Origin: CAYTLW01 sp964438735
Lineage (GTDB): Bacteria > Myxococcota_A > UBA9042
Reading direction: 5' to 3'
DNA: 64,000 nucleotides
Assembly: GCA_964438735.1 (NCBI GenBank)
Contig: CAYTLW010000003.1
Location: forward strand, 62,001-126,000
The notes under the pieces: generated by a model
The model's database searches: none
What the model was told of the DNA's origin: nothing
The model's input: the letters and a program-made list of their open reading frames with translations, nothing else
Made by a program: the position numbers and the translations under genes
Shown here: positions 27,813-35,485 of the stretch, in pieces
How the letters are laid out: each line of letters begins with the position of its first letter
How positions within the stretch are numbered: the stretch's first letter is position 1

Positions 27813-28931
27813 ATGGCCATCTATCTGCCCGATCACTACCGGCTTCTCGGCTTGCCCCCCAACGCCGACGAAGGAACTCTGAAAGAGAGTTACCGACGGC
27901 TGTCCAGGGTCTTTCATCCGGATCATCAGCAGGGCTCGCGCGCTGCGACCATTCGTTTCCAACAGATCTCGGGCGCCTACGCCGAACTCTCCGACCAGCG
28001 CCGGCGCGAGCAATATGACCGCATGCTCCTGCTGCGGGATCCGCTGCGATTCGTCGAGGACCCGCGCGCGGAAAAGGCCCTCGACGTGCTCGACAGCGTG
28101 GTGACCCGGCTTCGCAAGCGGCGCCGCAAACTGCCCGGCACGGAGCGCGGGCGAGACCTGAGGGTGCGCCACCCGATCACCTTCCGTCGCGCGGCGCTCG
28201 GCGGCGCTGTGTCGGTGCAGACCGCGTATCGGACCGCCTGCGCGACCTGCGATGGCCAGGGCACGTTGGCCCCGGATCGCAATCCGATCTGCCATGTATG
28301 CGCTGGCGACGGTCGCCTGAAGGTAGGCATCCGGCGCAACGCGATGCAGTGTGGCTTCTGCGATGGTCAGGGCGTCGTCGTCCTGGCGCCCTGCGAGCGC
28401 TGCAACGGCGACGGCATGGTCGACACGCGCGGGGATGTGGACGTGAATGTGCCGGCGCGCTGCCCCAATGGCGCGCTGCTGCGAGTGCGTGGCGCTGGCG
28501 AAAAGGCGCTGTCTGGTGGCCCACCCGGCGACCTGGTGGTCGAGGTGAGCATCGAGCCGGATCCCATGCTCAGCGCCGCCGGCAATGATGTGCTGTGCAC
28601 GTTGCCGTTGACGTGGTCAGAAGCCGCAGGCGGCTGCACGGTGACGGTGCCGACGTTGGAAGGCTGTGAACGCCTGCGCATCGCCCCGGGGACCCGCAGC
28701 GGTCAGGAGATTCGCATTGGCGGCCGCGGACTGCCGGTGGGTGGACGGCGGGGGGACCTCCGCTATCGCGTCCAGATCGACGTACCGGAACCGCTTACGA
28801 CCGACCAGGCCCGGCAAATCAGCGTGCTCGAGGAGCGCTTGGGCCGCGACAAGTTCCGACGCCGCCAGGCCTTCGCCGATGCGGTGGCCGCCATGGAGAA
28901 GGTCGCCGCCGACGCCCCGGACAAGACATGA
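27813..28931 (+). CDS. dnaJ: DnaJ-family co-chaperone (zinc-finger type, no G/F region)
   Basis: J-protein that stimulates DnaK ATPase and delivers substrate. Residues 1-70 form the J-domain with the essential HPD at 35-37. The middle has four CxxCxGxG zinc motifs (Cys143/146, 160/163, 180/183, 194/197), then two C-terminal beta-sandwich substrate domains. The Gly/Phe-rich linker normally after the J-domain is replaced by a charged Arg/Lys-rich stretch (about 70-118, LRKRRRKLPG). Position directly after dnaK supports a paired function. It overlaps thiL by 4 nt (ATGA). Whether it is the main DnaJ or a paralogue dedicated to the upstream DnaK is open. Confidence 0.92.
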   Translation: MAIYLPDHYRLLGLPPNADEGTLKESYRRLSRVFHPDHQQGSRAATIRFQQISGAYAELSDQRRREQYDRMLLLRDPLRFVEDPRAEKALDVLDSVVTRLRKRRRKLPGTERGRDLRVRHPITFRRAALGGAVSVQTAYRTACATCDGQGTLAPDRNPICHVCAGDGRLKVGIRRNAMQCGFCDGQGVVVLAPCERCNGDGMVDTRGDVDVNVPARCPNGALLRVRGAGEKALSGGPPGDLVVEVSIEPDPMLSAAGNDVLCTLPLTWSEAAGGCTVTVPTLEGCERLRIAPGTRSGQEIRIGGRGLPVGGRRGDLRYRVQIDVPEPLTTDQARQISVLEERLGRDKFRRRQAFADAVAAMEKVAADAPDKT

Positions 28932-29932
28932 AGACCGTCGCTGAGTTGGGCGAGAGGGAGCTCCTGCGACGCATCCAACAGCTTCTGGACCGGCCGCGCG
29001 ACGACGTACTGCTGGGCATCGGCGACGATGGCGCGATCCTCAACCCTGGCACGCCAGTGGTGGCGACCGTCGACAGCATCGTCGCCGGCACCGACTGGCT
29101 CCCCGATCGCACGCCGCGGGCCAGCATCGGTCACCGCGCGGTGGCCATCAATCTGTCGGACCTGGCGGCGATGGGAGCGCGCCCGACGTGGTTGTTATTG
29201 GCGCTGGAGTTGCCGCCCGATTTGCCGCTGGACGACCTGGAAACCAGCCTGCAGCGCGCAGCCGAGTTGGCGCAGGCCCACGGCGCGACGGTGGTCGGTG
29301 GCGATGTGGGCATCGGCGAGGGTACAGAGAGATGGACGGTGACCGCATTGGGCAGCCTGATCGGCCGTGCGACATTGCGCAGTGCGGCCGGTCCGGGTGA
29401 TCGCCTGTGGCTGGTCGGCGAGGTCGGTGCGGCGGCTGTGGGTCTCGCAGCGCTACGCGTCGGCGCCTCGCTGGCCGGTCTGCGACGCTGCGTCGATGCG
29501 CACCTGGAACCACGTCCGCAGGTGGAAGCGGGTTGCGCGCTGGCCGCCAGCCCGCACAAGTTGGCGGCCATCGACGTCTCGGACGGCCTCTGGCTGGATG
29601 GCAGCCGGCTGGCCAGGGCCAGCGATGTCGGGCTGCGCGTCGAGTTGCCAAGACCCGACTGGCTCTCCGATGAGGTGGCCGCCTTCTGCCAGCACGAGCA
29701 CATCGACTGGCGGCTGGCGTGCGCCGGCGGCGGAGATGACTACGCCTTGCTGGTCTCGGCACCACCTGACGTGGAGTTGGACGCATTCCTGCAGGCTCAA
29801 CTGCCCGACAAGGTGCGTCCGAAGGTGACGCGGGCGGGCCGGGTCGTGCCTGCAGCAGCCGGGGTTGTGGTCAGTATCGACGGCCAGGAGTTGACGGGCT
29901 CGCCGCAGGGTTATGAGCACGGCCGCCATTGA
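28928..29932 (+). CDS. thiL: Thiamine-monophosphate kinase ThiL
   Basis: Phosphorylates thiamine monophosphate to the active cofactor thiamine diphosphate. Family features are GERELLRRI near the start, LLGIGDDGAIL (about 28-38), the conserved NLSDLAAMGARP (about 74-85), VVGGDVGIGEG and AIDVSDGLWLD (about 214-224), in the order of the PurM/ThiL fold. 334 aa is normal. The start overlaps the dnaJ homologue by 4 nt, so it is translationally coupled to a chaperone gene, an unusual neighbour. Identity is clear. Confidence 0.95.
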   Translation: MKTVAELGERELLRRIQQLLDRPRDDVLLGIGDDGAILNPGTPVVATVDSIVAGTDWLPDRTPRASIGHRAVAINLSDLAAMGARPTWLLLALELPPDLPLDDLETSLQRAAELAQAHGATVVGGDVGIGEGTERWTVTALGSLIGRATLRSAAGPGDRLWLVGEVGAAAVGLAALRVGASLAGLRRCVDAHLEPRPQVEAGCALAASPHKLAAIDVSDGLWLDGSRLARASDVGLRVELPRPDWLSDEVAAFCQHEHIDWRLACAGGGDDYALLVSAPPDVELDAFLQAQLPDKVRPKVTRAGRVVPAAAGVVVSIDGQELTGSPQGYEHGRH

Positions 29933-29975
29933 GGGCTCGCCGTGATGCTGGGGGCCGATTCTGCCGCGGCTGACC

Positions 29976-30004
29976 TTGTATGGGCGGGGGCCGCGCGCTA
30001 GGCT
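29976..30004 (+). promoter_or_regulatory. Candidate leaderless promoter of the Tat/VWA/amidase operon
   Basis: TTGTAT (29976-29981) and TAGGCT (29999-30004) are exactly 17 nt apart, and the predicted start, 7 nt after the -10, falls on the A of the ATG at 30011. No ribosome site precedes that ATG, which fits a leaderless transcript. Both hexamers are weak, so this is tentative. Confidence 0.35.
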
Positions 30005-30010
30005 GCGCCC

Positions 30011-30400
30011 ATGCACCGGCGTACCTTCCTCCGGATCTGCAGCGGAGCCGCTCTCGTGTCGGCCGCTGGCGGAGCACGCCTGCTGGCGACCAGCCAACAC
30101 GTTGATGTCAATGGTCGCGCGCTCTTCCCCGGTGTCCCGCTACAGATCGATGTGGACGACGACGTGCCACCGGGCGCGGTTGTCGAGGTCGTGGTCCAAC
30201 ACGATGGCACCCCATTCATTCAGGAGAGTCGACCAGCGTTGGGCGGCCAGCATCTTGTTATCGAGACGCCATATCCATTCGACGACCTGGTGCCCGGAAC
30301 CTACCTCGTCCGAGTGGACCTGCTGGATCGCGGCGGACGCCCCATCGAACAGCACGCTGCCGGCGGCTACCGCCTCGGCAAGCACCGGTTTTCTGCATGA
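30011..30400 (+). CDS. Small secreted protein with Tat-like signal, Ig-like fold predicted
   Basis: A 129-aa protein starting MHRRTFLRICSGAALVSAAGG: a twin Arg with R-R-T-F-L, matching the Tat motif (RRxFL). The mature portion is beta-rich with repeated short strands (GVPLQIDVDDDVPPGAVVEVVVQ, then GTYLVRVDLLDRGGRPI), resembling a small Ig/transthyretin-like domain. No Cys-type cofactor motif was seen. The stop overlaps the VWA-like gene by 4 nt (ATGA). The phrase DRGGRP recurs at a similar place in that next protein, perhaps shared ancestry. Family unknown. Confidence 0.72.
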   Translation: MHRRTFLRICSGAALVSAAGGARLLATSQHVDVNGRALFPGVPLQIDVDDDVPPGAVVEVVVQHDGTPFIQESRPALGGQHLVIETPYPFDDLVPGTYLVRVDLLDRGGRPIEQHAAGGYRLGKHRFSA

Positions 30401-32043
30401 AGAACAGGCGGCTGACGGCCATCGTGCTCGGCGCGGTTGGGATCGCGTTGTCGATGCCGCAGGAGCCTGTTCAGGCGGTCCCGCCGATCCGCCTTCCCCA
30501 GGCACGCATCAACCACGTTGACGTCAGCGAGTACCCCAAAGTGCGTGTGCTGGCGACCATCCTGGATCGCGGCGGGCGGCCAGTGCAGGTCAAGGCGGTC
30601 GAGAAGCTCGACGTTCGCCACGGCAAGATGCGCAGCCGCGATCCCTATATCCGATTCGTGAAGGGGCAGCCCCTGGAGGATCGCAAAGACGGCAAGATGT
30701 GGCCCGCCGACAAGGCCGGGGTGAAAAACGCCTCAGTCGTGGTGGTGGCTGGCTACCAGCACGAGGCGTTGCGCCGCGGCAGCCTCGGTCGGCGCCTCAA
30801 GGAGGGCCTGGGTGATTTCTTCAAGACCTTCGGCAAGACCGACCGGGTCAACATCATCTGGTATGGCGACCGGCTGTATACGAACGTCGGCTTGAAGGGG
30901 AAGCTGGGCGAGCTGGCCGACATCGAAGAGACCCGTTCCGCATGCAGCGAGGCACGCGCCCTCGCGCTCTCCGGCCGGCCCATCGACATCGCACCCGGCA
31001 AGGAGAAGCCGCCGCCCGGAACCGACCTCTGCGGCCTGACCGACAAGGCCAAGGATGTGGCAAAACTAGCTGAAGACAAGGCGTTCTTCGGTTACTTCCC
31101 GCGCCTGTTCAACCTGGGTCTGCCCTTCTTCAATCACAAGCGCTACTGCAAGCCGCCGCGCGAGTCACTGAACAAGTATGGCCCCATCACGCCAAAGAAC
31201 GCCGAGATCAAACACGAGGAGCGCCAGATTCAGCAGCAGAAGGGTGAACCCCTGGACTACGAAACCTCCGCTTTCGAGGAGGCGCTGAGGTTGATGCTGC
31301 AGCAGGCGCAAGCGAAGGAGAGCAAGTCCATCGTCCTGCTCAGCGATGGGGTCGATGGCTATTTCAGAGACTTCGAACTGTGCCGGGAGGCGCCCCCCGC
31401 CCGCTGCGCCCGCAAGAAGAGCCGGCGATCGCGTGAACGCTGCATCAAGCAGTTCCTCAAGGATCGCCTGGTGGGCCTGCAGACCGAGTTTCGCCGCCGA
31501 GCGGAGCACTGGATCGGGACCTGTCGGGCGCTGGGGGTCCGGGTCTTCGCCGTAGGCATGGCCCCCACCGGGCGCCCGTTTGAGCTTGAACGCCTGCGCC
31601 TGCTGGCCGAACGCACCGGCGGCACCTACCGCGAGGCGGATAGCGAAGCGCAACTGGGCGCTCGGGTGGCCGCCACCGCGACAGAACTGCTCGGTCAACT
31701 GGTGATCGATTTTGTGGTCCAGGAGCCCGACGAGGAGAAGGATCGCCTCAGCTTGAGTCTCAAGGTCGAGCTCGATCCCACCATGGTGCGCGGCAAGACG
31801 TCGCTCAGCACGCGCGGGTTCAGCGTCACCCTGCCTGGCTCCAAGGGCTGGAAGCAGAGCGTGAAAGAGGGCGTGCAGGACGTGCTCGTCTCGGCGCAGG
31901 AGGCGCTCGGCTACAAGGTCTATGTCATCGTCGGAATCGCGTTGATCTGTCTGTTTGCGTTGATCTTCCTCATCATTGCATTCCTCATCACGAGGAAGAT
32001 CCTGCGCTGGTTCTTTGGCTTGTTCAGGAGGTCTGAGGAGTGA
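30397..32043 (+). CDS. Membrane-anchored VWA-like protein with degenerate metal site
   Basis: A 548-aa protein with a signal peptide (residues 1-27), then a VWA-type fold: first strand ASVVVVAGYQH (about 112-122), SIVLLSDGVDG (about 308-318), and LGVRVFAVGMAP with LRLLAERTGGTYREA (about 383-420). The first strand of an active VWA ends DxSxS; here it reads A-G-Y-Q-H, so the MIDAS metal site is missing. Insertions between strand 1 and 2 (about 150 aa, Cys-containing) are large. A C-terminal membrane segment (about 508-531) and short basic tail anchor it. It overlaps both neighbours by 4 nt, so the three are made together. Confidence 0.78.
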   Translation: MKNRRLTAIVLGAVGIALSMPQEPVQAVPPIRLPQARINHVDVSEYPKVRVLATILDRGGRPVQVKAVEKLDVRHGKMRSRDPYIRFVKGQPLEDRKDGKMWPADKAGVKNASVVVVAGYQHEALRRGSLGRRLKEGLGDFFKTFGKTDRVNIIWYGDRLYTNVGLKGKLGELADIEETRSACSEARALALSGRPIDIAPGKEKPPPGTDLCGLTDKAKDVAKLAEDKAFFGYFPRLFNLGLPFFNHKRYCKPPRESLNKYGPITPKNAEIKHEERQIQQQKGEPLDYETSAFEEALRLMLQQAQAKESKSIVLLSDGVDGYFRDFELCREAPPARCARKKSRRSRERCIKQFLKDRLVGLQTEFRRRAEHWIGTCRALGVRVFAVGMAPTGRPFELERLRLLAERTGGTYREADSEAQLGARVAATATELLGQLVIDFVVQEPDEEKDRLSLSLKVELDPTMVRGKTSLSTRGFSVTLPGSKGWKQSVKEGVQDVLVSAQEALGYKVYVIVGIALICLFALIFLIIAFLITRKILRWFFGLFRRSEE

Positions 32044-34541
32044 GTGCAAGCGAGCCCATCCAGTTGGCCCAGGCCGATATCGGCCGCGCGCCCCGCAAGA
32101 CCCTGCAAGGTCGAGGGAACTCCAATGCGCGCGACTACATCATTGTCTCGGGCGAAAAGAGAACCGTGCCCGAGGCCAACATCGTCACCTTCGTCGACGA
32201 TCGCAGCTGGGATTTCGCGCGCCTTGTGCACTTCGACCCCAACCGCAACTACACCTACCCCCGAAAGTTGAAGGGCAAGCCCCTGAACTCCTATCTGGAG
32301 GTTCAGGAAGTGGTCGACATGGTGGCGATCCACTCCGACATCACCTACACCGCCAGAACCTGCTTCAACGTCTTGAAAGCCAGAGGTTTCTCCACTCACT
32401 TCATGATCGACTGGGACGGGACCATCTACCAAGGCACCGACACCAGCAGGAAGGCCATCCACGCCGCCTCGGACTACATCAAGGGGGTCAACAATCGCTC
32501 GATCGGCATCGACATGAACTGCATGTTGTCCAACTTCGCACGCGGCGATAAGCCGGCCACACCCAAAGGGCCATTGATCTCTCAATTCGCCCACCCGGAC
32601 GGCAAGCGACGCATGAGCGAGGTCGTGGAGATCAATGGCATCCCGTGGAAGTCCTGGGGCTACACGGACGCGCAATACGACTCGCTGATCAAGCTGCTGG
32701 CTTCACTGGGCAAGTTCTATCCCAAGCTCAAGCTGGCGGCGCCCGTGGACGAACGTGGCGAGATCATCTGGCAGGTGCCGGCGGACGACGCCTTCGACCT
32801 GGAGAAGATCGGGCTGTGGGGCCACATGCACCTGACGGCCCAGAAGTTCGATCCCGGCCCGGGCTTTGACTGGTCGCGTGTGCTGCAGGGGCTGAGCAAG
32901 GAGCACAACCGCTTCCCGGTACAGCTGGTCGACGGGCTCACGATCCCGAACCTGCTCACGGCGAAGAAGGTCAAGAAGCTCGCCAAACGCTACTTCAAGA
33001 ACAACGAGTCGAGCGAATCCGGCGGCTTCTATCCCCTGGGCCTGGGCGGTCAATGGCATGGCGGCATTCACCTGCACGCGCCCGTGGGCACGCCCGTGGT
33101 GGCCATGTTCGAGGGCACGGTGGTCGCCGCTCATAACGGTCCGCCGACCACGCTGGGCTCGAATAACTTCGTCCTGCTGCGCCATGAAAAACCCTTCGAT
33201 CCCCGCGATGAGAAGCGAAAATTCGTCTTCTACTCGCTCTACATGCACCTGCTGCGTTTCGATCAGGACAAAGATCGGGTGAAGAAGAAGAGCAAGCGGG
33301 CCGTCGTCGCAGCGGACGCCGCCCCCGATTGGGTCACCGACGCCAAGCGCGTCATCACGGGCAAGGACGACGAAGAGGGCGACTCGGAGGAAGAGGCCGA
33401 ACGCCTCAAGTACGAAAAGCTCGAGGCCAAGCGGCGCAAGGATGAGGGCTACGACGACGAGGACGAAGCGCGAGAGAAGCGCGAGCGGGAGGAGGACGAA
33501 GAGGAGTTCGAGGATGATGTGCGTGAGGAGTTCAAGCCATTCCTCGACGTGGGCAATCACCTGGCCGCCCTCAAGCGTGGCGACACGGCGCTCTTCGACC
33601 CGGGCGGCAAAGACCAGACCCGCGTCGCGGCCGGCGATGAGATCGGCCGTGTGGGGTTGTTCGGCGAGTCCGATGAGATGGACGACGAGGACTTCGCCGA
33701 GGACGCCACGAAGTCGGGCATGCCCGGGGTCCTGCATGTAGAGATCTTCGCCGACGGCAGCTGGCGGCAGCTGGTCGATCTGCTGGGCGTACATGGCGAG
33801 CACTGGTTCGAGCTCGAAGCCGATACCGATGACAACCTGACGGTGGATACCGACGATCTGCTGCGGCTGATCATGCCCGAAGAGATCGGCAGAAAGCGTC
33901 CCAAGCTCGATGACTTCATCTTCACCGCACGCCAGGTGCTCTCGGACGACATCGTCGACTTCTACGCCCGCGACGAAGGCGACGACGTGCGCAAAGAGCA
34001 GGTTCGACGCGCCATCACCCGACACGTCTCCGAATGGAGCGACCAGGTCGACTGGTTCAAGTCCATGGCCAAGGCCCAGGGTTGGGATGAGCGCGTCGAA
34101 GGCCTGAAAGCCCTGCTGCAAGACGAGCAGGGGCGCTGGCGCAAGACGCTGTTCGCGCGCCAGATTCAGCGACAGCTGCCGTTCGTATGGCTCAACCAGA
34201 AGGTCGCAGAACACGTCGGTTTGGAGACGGGGACCAGCTGGGATGGCGTGCTCTACTTCTTCCACCCAATCCACTTCCTGCTGTGGCTGACCTTCCATAC
34301 CAATACCCGCCTGCGAGTCCTGGCCAAGGGGCGCTCGAAGAAGCAACTCAAGCGGCTGCGCGTCAAGGAACAGAAGCTCGCCGAGGAGCGTCGCCTGCGG
34401 GGCGAGTTCCCAGAGGACTTCGACCACGCTTCCACCTTCGAGATCGACGACGACTCGGACGTGGAGGATCCGCGTGATGTATTGCGCGAACTCTGGGATG
34501 CTGCACCGATGCAGGGCGAATGGGATCGCTACGAGGACTGA
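32040..34541 (+). CDS. N-acetylmuramoyl-L-alanine amidase / M23-like fusion, no signal peptide
   Basis: An 833-aa protein with two wall-hydrolase-like domains. Residues about 90-282 are an Amidase_2/PGRP domain: H98, THFMIDWDGTIYQ (119-131), H141, NNRSIGIDMN and GHMHLTAQKFDPG (261-273) supply the zinc and catalytic positions, so activity is plausible. Residues about 328-575 are an M23 (LytM)-like fold, HGGIHLHAPVGTP (340-352), YMHLL and GVLHVEIF (563-570), where the usual HxxxD is HGGIH and the first His of HxH is Val. A highly charged acidic/basic insert (about 440-500) splits this domain. The last 250 aa are unrecognised. No signal peptide or lipobox is visible. Overlaps the VWA-like gene by 4 nt. 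Confidence 0.82.
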   Translation: MSASEPIQLAQADIGRAPRKTLQGRGNSNARDYIIVSGEKRTVPEANIVTFVDDRSWDFARLVHFDPNRNYTYPRKLKGKPLNSYLEVQEVVDMVAIHSDITYTARTCFNVLKARGFSTHFMIDWDGTIYQGTDTSRKAIHAASDYIKGVNNRSIGIDMNCMLSNFARGDKPATPKGPLISQFAHPDGKRRMSEVVEINGIPWKSWGYTDAQYDSLIKLLASLGKFYPKLKLAAPVDERGEIIWQVPADDAFDLEKIGLWGHMHLTAQKFDPGPGFDWSRVLQGLSKEHNRFPVQLVDGLTIPNLLTAKKVKKLAKRYFKNNESSESGGFYPLGLGGQWHGGIHLHAPVGTPVVAMFEGTVVAAHNGPPTTLGSNNFVLLRHEKPFDPRDEKRKFVFYSLYMHLLRFDQDKDRVKKKSKRAVVAADAAPDWVTDAKRVITGKDDEEGDSEEEAERLKYEKLEAKRRKDEGYDDEDEAREKREREEDEEEFEDDVREEFKPFLDVGNHLAALKRGDTALFDPGGKDQTRVAAGDEIGRVGLFGESDEMDDEDFAEDATKSGMPGVLHVEIFADGSWRQLVDLLGVHGEHWFELEADTDDNLTVDTDDLLRLIMPEEIGRKRPKLDDFIFTARQVLSDDIVDFYARDEGDDVRKEQVRRAITRHVSEWSDQVDWFKSMAKAQGWDERVEGLKALLQDEQGRWRKTLFARQIQRQLPFVWLNQKVAEHVGLETGTSWDGVLYFFHPIHFLLWLTFHTNTRLRVLAKGRSKKQLKRLRVKEQKLAEERRLRGEFPEDFDHASTFEIDDDSDVEDPRDVLRELWDAAPMQGEWDRYED

Positions 34542-34548
34542 ATCACAT

Positions 34549-35070
34549 ATGACCAACCAACGCCGGTCGCCTGAAGGCGCCGAGACCATCGCGTTCTATC
34601 CCGGGTCCTTCGACCCGCCCACCAACGGTCACCTGAACATCATCGATCGCGGCCTGTCGGTCTTCGATCGCGTGCTGGTGGCGCTGGCCAGGAACGTGAA
34701 CAAGCAGGCCCTCTTCTCGCTCGAGGAGCGTATGGCCATGGTGCGCCGGGCGTTCGCCGATGAAGCGCGCGTCGAGGTGCTGATCTTCGAGGGTTTGATG
34801 GTGCACGCCGCTCAGGAATGCGGCGCGACGACCGTCCTGCGCGGATTGCGCGGCGTGTCCGACTTCGAGTACGAGTTCCAGCTGGCCACCATGAACAAGT
34901 CGCTCGCACCGGACCTGGAAACGGTCTTCATGATGACCGAGAAGGGCAACTCACACGTCTCCTCGAAGCTGGTCCGCGAGGTGGCGTCCCTGGGCGGTGA
35001 CGTGAGCGACGTGGTCCCGTCGTTTGTCCACGACGCGCTGTTGGCGCGGCTGGCCGAACGCTCTGGCTGA
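34549..35070 (+). CDS. coaD: Phosphopantetheine adenylyltransferase CoaD
   Basis: Catalyses the penultimate step of coenzyme A synthesis, transferring AMP from ATP to 4'-phosphopantetheine. The start at 34549 (MTNQRRSPEG) is the ATG just after the amidase stop; longer frames lie inside that gene. The 173-aa protein has the nucleotidyltransferase motif YPGSFDPPTNGHLNIID (about 16-32), TTVLRGLRGVSDFEYEFQLA (about 93-112) and the C-terminal loop HVSSKLVREVASLGGDVS. Length is a little above the usual 160. It sits 7 nt behind the operon of cell-wall genes but is a housekeeping enzyme. Confidence 0.96.
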   Translation: MTNQRRSPEGAETIAFYPGSFDPPTNGHLNIIDRGLSVFDRVLVALARNVNKQALFSLEERMAMVRRAFADEARVEVLIFEGLMVHAAQECGATTVLRGLRGVSDFEYEFQLATMNKSLAPDLETVFMMTEKGNSHVSSKLVREVASLGGDVSDVVPSFVHDALLARLAERSG

Positions 35071-35124
35071 CCCAACGCGACCGGACAATCAGGGTTCAGA
35101 GACGGAGCGATTGCTGAGGCGTGC

Positions 35125-35451
35125 TCAGAAGGGGCGCTTCAGCGCGCCGACCACGATCCGGTCGACAAACGACTGTTTGAACTGCAGGCCCTGGTACTGG
35201 ATGTTGCCGCGCGCCAGCACGAAGAACACGGCCGGCTTGAAGATGCGGCCCTCGATCTCAATGGCGCCGAGATCGGTGTCGTCACCCTGACCGGCGGCGT
35301 CGAACTTGTTCACCGAGATGTTGCCTGTGCCGCGAACACTCGATCGCTTCTTCTTGGCCTGGGCGCTGACCAGGGTGGGCGTGGCGACCATGGCCACAAC
35401 CGCGAGGATGCCCACCAACTTCGCAGTCCAGCGCGTCGTCAGGTGCTTCAT
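35125..35451 (-). CDS. Small secreted protein, last gene of the TPR operon
   Basis: A 108-aa exported protein: a perfect AAGGAGGT ribosome site 8 nt upstream sets the start MKHLTTRWTAKL, followed by a signal peptide ending LVSAQA (about residue 31). The mature 75 aa have alternating strands (GTGNISVNKFDAAGQG, DLGAIEIEGRIFKPAVFFVL) and end in GALKRPF. A similar small domain at the end of gliding-type TPR operons exists in related bacteria, but I cannot name the family. It is 34 nt after the large TPR lipoprotein gene and faces coaD convergently. Confidence 0.78.
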   Translation of the reverse strand: MKHLTTRWTAKLVGILAVVAMVATPTLVSAQAKKKRSSVRGTGNISVNKFDAAGQGDDTDLGAIEIEGRIFKPAVFFVLARGNIQYQGLQFKQSFVDRIVVGALKRPF

Positions 35452-35485
35452 GGCATCAACCTCCTTGGCCCGAAGGCGCAATCAC

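Noticed and set aside
32703..34589. Long minus-strand open frame (628 aa) over the amidase gene
   Set aside because: It is the reverse of the charged amidase/M23 coding sequence with repetitive acidic runs, and no start site or domain supports it.
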